A DNA stretch of 64,000 bases from Ehretia macrophylla (GCA_037974665.1 CM075782.1:42150851-42214850); one strand, 5' to 3'; shown: positions 1 through 11,620, numbered from the stretch's first letter. Notes: a model not told the origin generated them from the letters alone. Translations and numbers: made by a program.

Positions 1-89
1 CTGGCCCAGCCTCTACGCGAAGTGAAGCTATCTTGTCCAAGATGCCGTGGGACTCGGTAACGGGGCAAAGCATTCAAAACGAAAAGGGG

Positions 90-206
90 GGGTGCAACAT
101 GATGACTTCTCTAGGGTCACCCATCCTAGTACTACTCTCTCCCAAGCACGCTTAACTTCGGAGATCTAATGGAATTCGGTGCATTACTGCTGGTCCGATC
201 ACACCT
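90..206 (-). rRNA. 5S rRNA gene copy L1 (type A)
   Basis: Full-length 5S copy, 117 bp. Type A: its 3' spacer is the short form (GGTAACGGGGCAAAGC read on the plus strand). Box A region is intact. It shares the family-wide departures from canonical 5S, so function is doubtful. Confidence 0.85.
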
Positions 207-621
207 GTCATGTTGAGTGCGCATAGCCCTTATTTGTCAACTTTTTTGCGGCGCCCGACGAACGATCAGAGACGAAGAAAAAGCGCAAAAAGATAAAAAG
301 TAGCCCAAAACTGCTGAAAACCTTCAATTTTGGGCTCCGATAACAGGCGTAGCTGAGCAGGCTTGTTGCCCCCATCATAGAGCTCTCAGAGAGCTTTCTA
401 ACGGTATGTTGTGCATCGTGTAACTTCTTACGGATCAAAAGTTATGGTCACCGGAGCGACGGAGACCTGGTGACAGGCCCCACGCCCTCGGTTTACGTGC
501 CCTGCCTCTACATGAAGCGAAGTTGTCTTGCCAAAGATGCCGTGGGACTCGTTAATAGAAATATGACGGATAAAGCGTCTTGGCAAGCTTGAACGGGGCA
601 AAAAATTAAAAACGAAAAGGG

Positions 622-739
622 GGGTGCAACACGAGGACTTCCTTGGGGGTCACCCATCCTAGTGTTATTCTCTCCAAAGCACGCTTAGCTTCGGAGATCT
701 GATGGGATCCGGTGCATTAATGCTGGTACAATCGCACCC
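622..739 (-). rRNA. 5S rRNA gene copy L2 (type B)
   Basis: Full-length, 118 bp. Type B hallmarks on the plus strand: TTAATGCTGGTACAATCG at the gene 5' end, then CCTTATATGTCG and GTATAGATCTCGG in the upstream spacer. Box A carries changes. Confidence 0.85.
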
Positions 740-1152
740 GTCATATTGAGTGTGTAAAGGCCTTATATGTCGTCATTTTCGCGACTCCCGACGAACGATT
801 AGGGACGAAGAAACAACGCAAAAAGAAAAAAAATAGCCCAAAACTGATGAAAATGTTTGATTTTGGGCTCCAAAAAAGGCGCAGTCGAGCAAGCTTGTTT
901 CCCCTGTCGTATAGATCTCGGAGAGCTTTCCAACGGTAGGTTGTATGCCGCGTAATTCATTACGGATCAAAAGTTATGGTCACCAGAGCGATGGAGACCT
1001 GGTCACAGGCCCCACGCCCTCGGTTTGCGCGCCCCGCTTCTACACGATGCGAAGTTGTCTTGCCCAAGATGCCGTCAGACTCGGTAATAGAAATGTGACG
1101 AATAAGGCATCTTGGCAAGCCAGAACGGGGTAAAAAAACCAAAATAAAAGTG

Positions 1153-1269
1153 GGGTGGAACACGAGTACCTCCCAGGGGGCCACCCATCCTAGTACTACT
1201 CTCTCCAAGCACGCTTAACTTCGACGATCTGATGGGATCCTATGCATTACTACTGGTACGATCACACTC
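1153..1269 (-). rRNA. 5S rRNA gene copy L3 (type C)
   Basis: Full-length, 117 bp. Type C hallmarks: TTCGACGATCTG in the gene and TTAAGTGTGTAAAAC just upstream of the gene. Box A is intact; the 3' end reads GGGTGGA instead of GGGTGCA on the plus strand. Confidence 0.85.
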
Positions 1270-1683
1270 GTCATGTTAAGTGTGTAAAACTCTTATTTGT
1301 CGTCCTTTTCGCGGCTCCCGACGAACGATCATGGACGAAGAAACATCGCAAAAATAAGAAAAGTAGCTCAAAACTGATGAAAATTTTCAATTTTGGGCTG
1401 CAAAAATAGACGCAGCCTAGCAGGCTTGTTGCCCCAGTCGTAGAGCTCTCGGAGAGGTTTCCAACGGTATGTCGTGCGCCGCAAACTCCTTACGGATCAA
1501 AAGTTATGGGTATTGGAGCGACGGAGACCTGGTCACTAGCCCGACGCCCTCGGTTTGCAGGCCCAGCCTCTACGCAAATTGAAGTTGTCTTGCCCAAGAT
1601 GCCGTGGGACTCGGTAATAGAAATGTGACAGATAAAACATCTTGACAAGCCTGAACTGGGCAAAAAATTCAAAACAAAAAGTG

Positions 1684-1801
1684 GGGTGCAACACGAGGAC
1701 TTCCCTAGAGGTCATCCATCCTAGTGCTAATCTCTCCCAAGCACGCTTAACTTCGGAGATCTGATGGGATCCGGTGCATTACTGCTGGTACAATTGCACC
1801 C
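1684..1801 (-). rRNA. 5S rRNA gene copy L4 (type D)
   Basis: Full-length. Type D hallmarks lie in the spacer upstream of the gene: GATTTTGAGCTCTAAAAA and GGTATGATCTGCGCC. Box A is intact; the box C region is altered. Confidence 0.85.
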
Positions 1802-2216
1802 GTCATGTTAATTGCGCAAGGCCCTTATTTGTCGTCCTTTTTGCGACACCCGACGAATGATCAGGGATAAAGAAACAGCGCAAAAAGATGAAAAGTGGCC
1901 TAAAACTAATGAAAATGTTTGATTTTGAGCTCTAAAAACAGGCGCAGCCTAGCAGCCTTGCTACTCTCGTAGTAGATCTCTCGGAGAGGTTTCCAACGGT
2001 ATGATCTGCGCCACGTAACTCCTTGCGGATCAAAAGTAATGGTCACAGGAGCAACGGAGACCTGGTCACTAGCCCTATGCCCTCGGTTTGCGGGCCTAGC
2101 CTATACGCGAAGCGAAGTTGTCTTGCCAAAGATGCTGTGGGACTCAGTAATGGAAATGTGACAGATAAAGCATCTTGGCAGGCTTGAACGGGCCAAAAAA
2201 TTCAAAACAAAAAGGG

Positions 2217-2334
2217 GGGTGCGACACGATGACTTCCTTGGGCGTCACCCATCCTAGTACTACTCTATCTCAAGCATCCTTAACTTTAGAGATCTGATGG
2301 GATCCGGTGCATTACAACTGGTACGATTGCACCC
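2217..2334 (-). rRNA. 5S rRNA gene copy L5 (type E)
   Basis: Full-length. Type E hallmark inside the gene: AAGCATCCTTAACTTTAGAG, which alters box A. The spacer upstream reads CCTTATTTAACGTCC. Confidence 0.84.
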
Positions 2335-2712
2335 GTCATGTGGAGTGCGCAAAGCCCTTATTTAACGTCCTTTTTGCGGTTCCATACGGACGATCAGGGA
2401 CGAATAAAAAGCGCAAAAAGAAGAAAATTAGCCTGAAAGTAATGAAAACATTCGATTTTGGGCTCCGAAAATAGGTGCAGCTGAGCAAGCTTACTACCCC
2501 TATCGTAGAGCTATCGGAGAGCTTTCCAATGGTATGCTCGGCGCAGCATAACTCCTTACGGATCAAAAGTTAAGTTCACCAGAGTGACGGAGACTTGGTC
2601 ACAGATGCCACCCCATCGGTTTGCGGGCCCAGCCTCTGCGCGAAGCGAAGATGTCTTGCCCAAGATGTCGTGGGACTCGGTAACGGGGCATAGCATTCAT
2701 AACAAAAAAAGG

Positions 2713-2819
2713 GGGTGCAACACGGGGACTTCCCTGGGGGTCACCCATCCTTGTACTACCCTTTCCCAAGCATACTTAACTTCGGAGATCTGATGGGATC
2801 CGGTGCATTAATCGCACCT
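2713..2819 (-). pseudogene. 5S rRNA pseudogene L6 (type A, internally deleted)
   Basis: 107 bp. About 11 bp near the 5' end of the gene (CTGCTGGTACG on the plus strand) are missing. The 3' spacer is the type-A short form. The next unit is type B. Confidence 0.85.
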
Positions 2820-3233
2820 GTCATGTTGAGTGTGCAAAGCCCTTATTTGGCATCCTTTTCGCGGCTCCCGATGAACGATCAAGGACGAAGAAACAGCGCA
2901 AAAAGATGAAAGTGGCCGAAAACTAATGAAAACCTTCAATTTTGGGCTCCGAAAACAGGCATAGCTGAGCGGGCTTGTTGCCCCTGTCGTAGAGCTCTCG
3001 GAGAGCTTTCCAACGGTATGCTGTACGCCGCGTATCTCCTTACGGATCAAAAGTTATGGTCACCGGAGCGACGGAGACATGGTCAAAGGCCCCACGCCCT
3101 AGGTTTGCAGGCCCAGCCGCTACGCAAAGCGAAGTTGTCTTGCCTAAGATGACATGGGACTCGATAATAGAAATATGACGGATAAAGCATCTTGGCAAAC
3201 GTGAACGGGACAAAAAATTCAAAACGAAAAGGG

Positions 3234-3351
3234 GGGAGCAACACGAGGACATCCTTGGGGGTCACCCATCCTAGTACTACTCTCTCCCAAGCACGCTTAA
3301 TTTCAGAGATCTGATAGGATCTGGTGCATTAATGCTGGTACAATCGCACCC
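3234..3351 (-). rRNA. 5S rRNA gene copy L7 (type B)
   Basis: Full-length type B copy with the TTAATGCTGG and GTATAGATCTCG marks. Its 3' end reads GGGAGCA on the plus strand, and box A has a C-to-T type change. Confidence 0.84.
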
Positions 3352-3766
3352 GTCACGTTGAGTGTGTAAAGGCCTTATATGTCATCCTTTTCGCGGCTCC
3401 CGGCGAACGATCAGGGACGAAGAAACAACGCAAAAAGAAAAATAATGGCCCAAAACTGATGAAAATGTTTGATTTTGGGATCTGAAAATAGGCGCAGCTG
3501 AGCAGGCTTGTTTTCCCCGTCGTATAGATCTCGAAGAGCTTTCCAACGGTATGCTGCGTGCCGCGTAATTCCTTACGAATCAAAAGTTATGGTCACCGGA
3601 GCGATGTAGACCTGGTCACAGGCCCCACGCCCTCGGTTTGCGTCCCCAGCTTCTACGCGATGTGAAGTTGTCTTGCCCAAGATACTTTGGGACTCAGTAA
3701 TAGAAATGTGACGAATAAAGCATCTTGGCAAAATCTGAACGGGGCAAGAAATTCAAAACGAAAAGG

Positions 3767-3884
3767 GTGTGCAACACGAGGACTTCCCTGGGGGTCACCC
3801 ATCCTAGTAATACTCTCTCCTAAGCATGCTTAACTTCGGAGATCTTATGGGATCCGGTGCATTACTGCTAGTCCGATCGCACCT
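3767..3884 (-). rRNA. 5S rRNA gene copy L8 (mosaic unit)
   Basis: Near full-length. The gene shares a rare set of variants with L38 (AGTAATACTC, CCTAAGCATGC, GATCTTATGG, CTAGTCCGATC), while its 3' spacer shares GGCAAAATCTGAACG with L35. It sits directly before a type-A unit. Confidence 0.83.
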
Positions 3885-4261
3885 GTCATGTTAAGTGCGT
3901 AAAGCCCTTATTTGTCATCCTTTTCGCAGCTCCCGACGAACGATCAAGGACGAAGAAATAGCGCAAAAAGAAGAAAAGTGGCCCGAAACTGATGAAAATG
4001 TTCGATTTTGGGCTCTGAAAACTAGAACAGCCGAGCAGGCTCGCTGCCTTTGTCGTAGAGCTCTCGGAGAGCTTTCCAACGGTATGTTGTGCGCCGCGTA
4101 ACTCCTTACTATTTAAAAGTTATGGTCACCGGAGCGACGGAGACCTGGTCACAAACCCCACGACCTCGGTTTGCGGGCCCAGCCTCTGCGCGAAGCGAAG
4201 CTATCTTGCCCAAGATGCCGTGGGACTCAGTAACAGGGCAACGCATTCATAACGAAAAGGG

Positions 4262-4379
4262 GGGTGTAACACGAGGACTTCCCTAGGCATCACCCATCCT
4301 AGTACTACACTCTTCCAAGCACGCTAAACTTCGAAGATCTGATGGGATCCGGTGCATTACTGCTAGTACGATCGCACCC
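4262..4379 (-). rRNA. 5S rRNA gene copy L9 (type A)
   Basis: Full-length type A with the short 3' spacer in the variant form GTAACAGGGCAACGC, shared only with L36. Box A is altered (GCTAAAC). Confidence 0.84.
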
Positions 4380-4795
4380 TTCATGTTGAGTGAGCAAAGC
4401 CCTTTTTTGTCGTCCTTTTCGCGGCTCCTGACGAACGATCAGGGGCGAAGAAACAGCGCTAAAAGAAGAAAAATATCCTGAAACCGTTGAAAACCTTCAA
4501 TTTTGGGATTCAAAAAAGGCATAGCCGAGCAGGCTTGTTGTGCCCATCGTAGAGCTCTCGGAGAACTTTCCAACGGTTTTGCTGTACACCGCGTAACTCC
4601 TTACGAATCGAAAATTATGGTCACCAGAGTGACGGAGACATGGTCACAGGCCGCACGCCCTCGGTTTGCAGGCCCAGCCTTTACGCGAAGCGAAGTTGCC
4701 TTCCCAAAGATGCCGTGGAACTCGATAATAGAAATGGGACGGATAAAGCATCTTGGCAAGGTTGAACGGGGCAAAAAATTCAAAACGAAAAAGGG

Positions 4796-4913
4796 GGGTG
4801 CAACACGAGGACTTCTTTGGGGGTCACCCATCATAGTACTACTCTCTCCCAAGCACGCTTAATTTCGGAGATCTGATGGGATCCGGTGCATTAATGCTGG
4901 TACAATCGTACCC
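4796..4913 (-). rRNA. 5S rRNA gene copy L10 (type B)
   Basis: Full-length type B copy. It shares GTATGCAGTGTGCC and AAGCCGTTATATGTTG-like spacer variants with L37, its counterpart in the second series. Confidence 0.84.
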
Positions 4914-5327
4914 GTCATGTTAAGTGTGTAAAGCCGTTATATGTTGTCCTTTTCGCGACTCCCGACGAACGATCAAGGACGAAGAAACAACGGAAAAAGA
5001 AAAAAATGGCCCGAAACTGATGAAAATGTTTGATTTTGGGCTCCGAAAACAGGTGCAGCCGAGCAAGCTTGTTTCCCCCGTCGTATAGATCTCGGAGAGA
5101 TTTCTAACAGTATGCAGTGTGCCACGTAACTCCTTACGGATCAAAAGTTATGGTCACCGGAGTGACGGAGACTTTGTCATAGGCCCTACGCCCTCGGTTT
5201 GCGTGCCCAACTTCTACACAATGAGAAGTTGTCTTGCCCAAGATACCGTGGGACTCGGTAGTAGAAATGTGACGAATAAAGCATCTTGGCAAACCTGAAT
5301 GGGGCAAAAAATTCAAAACGAAAAAGG

Positions 5328-5445
5328 GGGGGCAACACGAGGACTTCGATGGGGGTCACCCATTCTAGTACTACTCTCTCCCAAGCACGCTTAACTTCAG
5401 AGATCTGATGGGATCTGGTGCATTACTGCTGGTACGATCACACTC
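5328..5445 (-). rRNA. 5S rRNA gene copy L11 (type C-like)
   Basis: Near full-length. The gene and proximal spacer (TTAAGTGTGTAAAACCC, AAAAAGTAGAAA) match L35, while the 3' spacer (CTGAATGGGG) and the distal upstream spacer match L38. Box A is intact. Confidence 0.83.
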
Positions 5446-5822
5446 GTCATGTTAAGTGTGTAAAACCCTTATTTGTCATCCTTTTTGCGACTCCCAACGA
5501 ATGATCAGGGATCAAAAAACGGCACAAAAAGTAGAAATGTGGCCCGAAATTGATAAAAAAATGTTCAATTTTGGACTCTGAAAATAACCACAGCCGAGCA
5601 GGCTTGTTGCCCTCGTCGTAGAGCTCTCGAAGTGCTTTTCAACTGTATGCTGTGTGCCGCGTAACTCTTTACGGATCAAAATTTATGGTCACCTGAGCGA
5701 TAGAGACCTGGTCAAAGGCCCCACGCCCTCAGTTTGCGGGCCCAGCCTCTCATTAATAGAAATGTGGTGGATAAAACATCTTCGCAATCCTAAATGGGAC
5801 AAAAAATTCAAAACGAAAAGGG

Positions 5823-5940
5823 GGGTGCAACACGAGGACTTTTCTGGGGGTCACCCATCCTAGTACTGTTCTCTCCCAAGCATGCTTAACTTCAGATATC
5901 TGATGGGATCCGGAGCATTACTGTTGGTACGATCGCACCC
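5823..5940 (-). rRNA. 5S rRNA gene copy L12 (type F)
   Basis: Full-length. Type F mark just upstream of the gene: GTTGAGAGCACAAAGACC; also GCCGTAGCCTAGCATGGTGG in the spacer. The 3' spacer has its own deletion of about 37 bp (CCTCTCATTAATAG), different from the type-A deletion. Counterpart is L39. Confidence 0.84.
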
Positions 5941-6354
5941 GTCATGTTGAGAGCACAAAGACCTTATTTGTCATCCTTTTCGCGTCTCCCGACGAACGAT
6001 CAGGGACAAAGAAACAGCGAAAAAGAAGAAAAATATCCGAAAATTGATGAAAACGTTCAATTTTGGGCTCCGAAAAAAGCCGTAGCCTAGCATGGTGGCT
6101 GCCCCTATCGTAAAGCCCTCGGAGAGCTTTCTAACGGTATGCTGTGCGCTGCGTAACTCCTTACGGATCAAAAGTTATGGTCACAGGAGCGACAAAGACC
6201 TGGTCACAGGTCCCATGCCCTCGGTTTGCGGGTCCAGCCTCTACGCAAAGAGAAGTTGTCTTACCAATGATACCATGGGACTCAATAATAGAAATGTGAC
6301 GGATAAAACATCATGGAAACCTTGAACAGGACAAAAAATTCAAAACGAAAAGAG

Positions 6355-6472
6355 GGGTGCAACACGTGGACTTCCTTGGGGGTCACCCATCCTAGTACTA
6401 CTCTCTCCCAAGCATGCTTAACTTCAGAGATCTGATGGGATCTGGTGCATTACTACTGGTACGATCGCACCC
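6355..6472 (-). rRNA. 5S rRNA gene copy L13 (type G)
   Basis: Full-length. Type G mark upstream: GTTGAGGTCGCAAAGCCC and CTATTTAACATCC-like bases, shared with L40. Box A has a C-to-T type change. Confidence 0.84.
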
Positions 6473-6887
6473 GTCAAGTTGAGGTCGCAAAGCCCTTATT
6501 TAACATCCTTTTCGCGGCTCCCGGCGAACAATCAGGGACGAAGAAACAGCGCAAAAAGAAGAAAAGTGGCCCAAAACTAATGAATACGTTCAATTTTGGG
6601 TTCCGAAAATAGGCACAACAGAGCAGGCTTGTGGCCCATTTCGTAGAGCTCTCGGAGAGCTTTCCAACGGTATGTTGTGCGCCATATAACTCCTTACAGA
6701 TCAAAAGTTATGGGTACCGGATCAACGGAGACCTAGGCACAGGCCCACGCCCTCGGTTTGCCGGCCCAGCCTCCACGCGAAGCAAAGTTGTCTTGTCCAA
6801 GATGCCGTAGGACTCGATAATAGAAATGTGAGGGATAAAGCATCTTCACAAGCCTGAACGGGGCAAAAAATTCAAAACGAAAAGGGG

Positions 6888-7005
6888 GGGTGAAACACGA
6901 GGACTTACCTGGGGGTCACCATTCCTAGTACTACTCTCTCCCAAGCATGCTTAACTTCGGAGATCTGATGGGATCTAGAGCATTACTTCTGGTATGATTA
7001 CACCT
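6888..7005 (-). rRNA. 5S rRNA gene copy L14
   Basis: Full-length, not assigned to a type. Several changes lie in the 3' half and at the 5' terminus. Confidence 0.83.
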
Positions 7006-7420
7006 ATCATGTTGAGTGCGCAAAGCCCTTATTTGTCGTCTTTTTCGCGGCTCCTGACGAACGATCAGGGACGAAAAAATAGCGCAAAAAGAAGAAAAGT
7101 AGCCCAAAACTGATTAAAACGTTCGATTTTTGGCTCTGAAAATAGGCGCAGCTGAACAGGCTTGCTGTCCTCATCGTAGAGCTCTCGAAGAGCTTTCCAA
7201 CGATATGCTGTGTGCCGCGTAACTCCTTACAGATCAAAATTTATGGTCACCGGAGCAACGGAGACCTAGTCATAGGCCCCATGCCCTCGGTTTGCTGGCC
7301 CAACCTCTACGCGAAGCGAAATTGTCTTGCCCAAGATGCCATGGTACTCGGTAATGGAAATGTGACAGATAAAGCATCTTGGTAAACCTAAACAGGGCAA
7401 AAAATTCAAAACGAAAAGGG

Positions 7421-7538
7421 GGGTGCAATACGAGGACTTCCCTGGGGGTTTCCTATCGTAGTACTACTCTTTCCCAAGCATACTTAACTTCGGTGATCTG
7501 ATGGAATCTGGTGCATTACTACTGGTATGATTGCACTC
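7421..7538 (-). rRNA. 5S rRNA gene copy L15 (D-like)
   Basis: Full-length. The upstream spacer carries GATTTTGAGCTCTAAAAA as in type D, but not the other D marks. Box A is altered. Confidence 0.83.
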
Positions 7539-7952
7539 GTCACATTGAGTGTGCAAAGCCCTTATTTGTCGTCCTTTTCGCGGCTCCCGACGAACAATCA
7601 GGGACGAAAAAACGGAGCAAAAAGAAGAAAAGTGGCCTAAAACTGATGAAAACGTTCGATTTTGAGCTCTAAAAATAGGCGCAGCCGAACAGGTTTGTTG
7701 TCCATATCGTAGAGCTCTCGTAGAGCTTTCCAACGGTATGATGTGCGTCACTTAACTCCTTACGGATCAAAAGTTATGGTCATCGGAGCGACAGAAACCT
7801 GGCTACTAGCCCCACACCCTCGGTTTGCGGGCCCAGCCTCTATGCAAAGCGAAGTTGTCTTGCCCAAGATGCTGTGGGACTCGGTAATAGAAATGTGATG
7901 GATAAAGCATCTTGGCAAGCTGAATAGGGCAAAAAATTTAAAATGAAAAGCG

Positions 7953-8070
7953 GGGTACAACACGAGAATTTCCCTGGCGGCCACCTATCCTAGTACTACT
8001 CTCTCCCAAGCACACTTAACTTCGGTGATCTGATGGGATCCGGTGCATTACTGTTGGTATGATCGCACCC
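7953..8070 (-). rRNA. 5S rRNA gene copy L16
   Basis: Full-length, untyped. The 5' end is well preserved (GGTGCGATCATACC on the minus strand); box A and the 3' end carry changes. Confidence 0.83.
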
Positions 8071-8484
8071 ATCATGTTGAGCGCGCAAAGCCCTTATTTG
8101 TCGTCCATTTCACGGCTTATGATGAACGATCAACGAAGAAGAAACAACACAAAAAGAAGAAAAGTGGCCTGAAACTGTTAAAAACATTCAATTTTGGGCT
8201 CTGAAAATAGACGCAGTCGAGCAAGCTTGTTGCCTACGTCGTAGAGGTCTCGTAGAGCTTTCCAACGGTATGCTTTGTATGGCGTAACTCCGTACGGATC
8301 AAAAGTTTTGGGCACCAGAATGACGGAGACTTGGTCATAGGCCCTACGCCCTCAGTTTGCGGGCCCAGCCTCTACGCGAAGTGAAGTTGTCTTGCCCAAG
8401 ATGCCGTGGGACTCGATAATTGAAATGTGACGGACAAAGTATTTTGGCAAGCCTAAACGGGGCAAACAAACAAAACAAAAAGGG

Positions 8485-8601
8485 GGGTGCAACCCGAGGA
8501 CTTCCCAGGGGGTCGCCCGTCCTAGTACTACTCTCGCCCAAGCACGCTTAATTCGGAGATCTCATGGAAACCGGTGCATTACTGCTGGTACGATCGTACC
8601 C
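8485..8601 (-). rRNA. 5S rRNA gene copy L17
   Basis: 117 bp. One of the few copies with the canonical C in GGGCGAGAG (plus strand CTCTCGCCC). The 3' part (AACCCGAGG, CCAGGGGGTC) resembles L34. Confidence 0.84.
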
Positions 8602-9016
8602 GTCATGTTGAGTGCACAAAGCCATTATTTGTCGTCATTTTTGCAGCTTCCGACAAACGATCAGGGACAAAGAAATAGCACAAAAAGAAGAAAAAGTGGC
8701 CTGAAACTGATAAAAACGTTTGCTTTTTTGCCCAAAAAACAGGCGCAGCCAAGCAGGCTTACTGCCCCCGTCGTAGAGCTCTTGGATAGCTTTCTAACGG
8801 TATGTTGTGTGCCGCATAACTCCTTACGGATCAAAAGTTTTGGGAATCGGAGCGACGAAGACCTGGTCACAGGCCCCATGCCCTCGGTTTACGAGCCTAG
8901 CCTCTAGGCAAAGCGAAGTCGTCTTGCCAAAGATGCTGTGGGACTCGATAATAAAAATGTGACGGATAAAGTTTCTTGGCAAGCCTGAACGGGGCAAAAA
9001 ATTCAAAATGAAAAAG

Positions 9017-9134
9017 GGGTGCAACACGAGGACTTCGTTTTGGGTCACCCATCCTAGCACTACACTCTCCTAAGCACGCTTGACTTCGGAGAGCTGTTGG
9101 GATCCGGTGTATTACTGCTGGTATGATCGAACCC
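9017..9134 (-). rRNA. 5S rRNA gene copy L18
   Basis: Full-length. It carries the rare run CTTCGTTTTGGGTC, otherwise seen only in R15, 34 kb away on the far side of element 1. Confidence 0.83.
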
Positions 9135-9551
9135 GTCATGTAGAGTGCGCAAAGCCCTTATTTGTCATCATTTTTGCGGCTCCCGACGAACGATGAGGGA
9201 AGAAAAAAATAGCGTAAAAAGAAGAAAAGTGGCCTGAAATTGATGAAAATGTTCAATTTTAGGCACCAAAAACATGCGCAGCTGAGCAGGCTTGCTACCC
9301 CCCGTCGTAGAGCTCTCCGAGAGCTTTCCAAGGGTATGTTGTATGCCGTATAACTCCTTACGGATCAAAAGTTATGGTTAGTAGAGCGACGAAGACCAGG
9401 TCACAGGCCTCATGCCCTCGGTTTGCTGGCCCAGCCTCGACGCGAAGCGAAGTTGTCTTGCCCAAGATACTGTGGGACTCGGTAATATAAGTATGACGGA
9501 TAAAACATCTTGGCAAACCTGAACTGGGCAAAAAATTCAAAACGAAAAGGT

Positions 9552-9667
9552 GGGTGCAACACGTGGACTTCCTTGGGGGTTACCCATCCTAGTACTACTC
9601 TCTCAAGCATGCTTAACTTCGGAGATCTGATGGGATCCGGTGCATTACTGATGGTATGAACGCACAC
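9552..9667 (-). rRNA. 5S rRNA gene copy L19
   Basis: 116 bp; two bases shorter around TCTCTCAAGC. Box A and the 5' terminus are altered. Confidence 0.82.
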
Positions 9668-10059
9668 ATCATGTAGAGTGCGCAAAGCCCTTATTTGTCG
9701 TCTTTTTTGTGGCTCCCAAAAAACTATCAGGGACGAAGAAACAGCGCAAAAAGAATAAAAGGTACCCAAATCTGATTAAAAAGTTCGATTTTGGGCTCCA
9801 AAAAATGCACCGCCGAGCATGCTTACTTCCCCCGTCGTAGAGCTCTCAAAGTGCTTTCCAACGATATGCTATGCGCTGCGTAACTCTTTACGGATCAAAA
9901 GTTATGGTCACCGGAGCGACGGAGACCTAGTCATAGGCCCCACGCCCTCGGCTTAAGGGCCCAGCCTCTAAGCGAAGCGAAGTTGTCTAGCCCAAGATAA
10001 CGTGGGACTCGTTAATAGAAATGTGAAGGATAAAGCATCTTGGCAATCCATAACGGGGC

Positions 10060-10078
10060 AAAAAATTCAAAACGAAAA
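10060..10078 (-). terminator. Pol III-type T-tract terminator (representative, copy L20)
   Basis: Directly downstream of the gene on the minus strand are three T runs: TTTT, TTTT and TTTTTT (A runs at 10075-10078, 10069-10072 and 10060-10065). RNA polymerase III stops at runs of four or more T. The arrangement recurs after most copies; type A spacers keep the first two runs but lose the T6 run. Confidence 0.65.
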
Positions 10079-10081
10079 GGG

Positions 10082-10199
10082 AGCTGCAACACGAGGATTT
10101 CCCTGGGGGTCACCCATCCTAGTACTACTCTCTCCCAAGCACACTTAACTTCAGAGATCTGATAGGATCCGGTGCATTACTGCTGGTACGATCGCACCC
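10082..10199 (-). rRNA. 5S rRNA gene copy L20 (type D)
   Basis: Full-length. The upstream spacer shows the type D marks (GAGCTCTAAAAA, GGTATGATCTGCGCC). The 3' end is changed (GAGCTGCAAC on the plus strand). The 5' flank is used below as the representative promoter. Confidence 0.84.
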
Positions 10200-10229
10200 G
10201 TCATGTTGAGTGCGCAAAGCCCTTATTTG
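10200..10229 (-). promoter_or_regulatory. 5S external promoter-like region (representative, copy L20)
   Basis: Read on the minus strand, the 30 bases before the gene hold AAATAA at about -29 to -24, a GC-rich TGCGCA around -17 to -12 and a C at -1. Plant 5S genes are known to use an AT-rich box near -28, a GC pair near -12 and C at -1, so the layout fits. The same CCTTATTTG (plus strand) recurs before nearly all copies; type B units have CCTTATATG instead. Confidence 0.6.
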
Positions 10230-10593
10230 TCATCCTTTGTGCGTCTCCCGACGAATGATCAAGGATGAAAAAACAGCACAAAAAGAAGAAAAGTGGCCTA
10301 AAACTAATGAAAACGTTCGATTTTGAGCTCTAAAAATAGGCGCAGCCGAGCAGGCTTGTAGTTCTCATAGTAGAGCTCTCGGACAGGTTTCCAACGGTAT
10401 GATCTGCGCCGAGTAACTCCTTACGGATCAAAAGTAATGGTCATAGGAGCAATGGAGACCTGGTCACTGGCCCCACACTTCTACGCGAAGTGAAGTTGTC
10501 TTACCAAAGATGTTGTAGGACTCAGTAATAGAAATGTGACGGATAAAGCATCTTGGCAAGCTTGAACGGGCCAAAAAATTCAAAACGAAAAGG

Positions 10594-10711
10594 GGGTACA
10601 ACACGAGGACTTCCTTAGGGGTCACCCATCCTAGTACTACTCTCTCCCAAGCATCCTTAACTTTAGAGATCTGATAGAATCCGTTGTATTACTGCTGGTA
10701 TGATCGTACCC
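10594..10711 (-). rRNA. 5S rRNA gene copy L21 (type E)
   Basis: Full-length with the type E mark CATCCTTAACTTTAGAG. Its 3' spacer is about 20 bp shorter than usual (missing part of the CCCTCGGTTTGCGGG region). Confidence 0.84.
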
Positions 10712-11088
10712 GTCATGTTGAGTGCACAAAGTCCTTATTTTCTGTCCTTTTTGCGGCTCCCGACAAACGATCAGGCATGAAGAAACGGCAGAAAAAGAAG
10801 AAAAGTGTCCCGACACTAATGAAAATGTTTTATTTTGGTCTCCAAAAATAGGCGCAGCCGAGCAGGCTTGCTACCCCCATCAGTGAGCTCTCGGAGAGCT
10901 TTCCAACGGTATGCTGTGCGCCGCATAACTCCTTACGGATCAAAAGTTATGGGCACCGGAGAGACAGAGACTTGGTCACAGGCCCCATGCCCTCGGTTTG
11001 CGGGCCCAGCCTCTACGCGAAGCAAAGCTGTCTTGCCCAAGATGCCGTGGGACTCGGTAACGGGGCAAAGCATTCAAAACGAAAAGGG

Positions 11089-11205
11089 GGGTGCAACACG
11101 AGGACTTCCCTCGGGTCACCCATCGTAGTACTACTCTCTCCCAAGCACGCCTAACTTCGGAGATCTGATGGGATCCGGTGCATTACTGTTGGTACGATCG
11201 CACTT
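11089..11205 (-). rRNA. 5S rRNA gene copy L22 (type A)
   Basis: 117 bp type A copy with the short 3' spacer. It starts the A-B-C-x-D-E series L22-L27. Confidence 0.85.
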
Positions 11206-11620
11206 GTCATGTTGAGTGCGCAAAGCCCTTATTTTTTGTCTTTTTCGCGGCTCCCGACGAACGATTAGAGACGAAAAAATAGCGCAAAAAGATGAAAAGT
11301 AGTCCGAAACTGATGAAAACCTTCAATTTTGGGCTCTCAAAACAGGCGTAGCTGAGCAAGATTGTTGTCCCCGTCGTAGAGCTCTTGGAGAGCTATCTAA
11401 CGGTATGTTGTACGTCGCGTAACGCTTTACGGATCAAAAGTTATGGGCACCGGAGCGACGAAGACCTGGTCCCAAGCCCCACGCCCTCGGTTTGCATGCC
11501 CAGCCTCTACGCGAAGCGAAGTTGTCTAGCCCAAGATGCCATGGGACTCGATAATAGAAATGTGACAGATAAAGAATCTTGGCAAGCCTGAACGGGGCAA
11601 AAAAATCAAAAAGAAAAGTG

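Larger units (their letters stand above)
90..2712 (-). repeat. Five-unit higher-order repeat, instance 1 (A-B-C-D-E)
   Basis: Units L1-L5, 2623 bp from gene start to gene start. Each unit carries its type-specific spacer and gene variants, and the next unit (L6) is again type A. Confidence 0.75.
4262..6887 (-). repeat. Five-unit block A-B-C-F-G (L9-L13)
   Basis: 2626 bp. Matched in order by L36-L40 at 18392-21045, down to rare shared variants (GTAACAGGGCAACGC; GAGAGCACAAAGACC; GAGGTCGCAAAGCCC). Confidence 0.7.
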
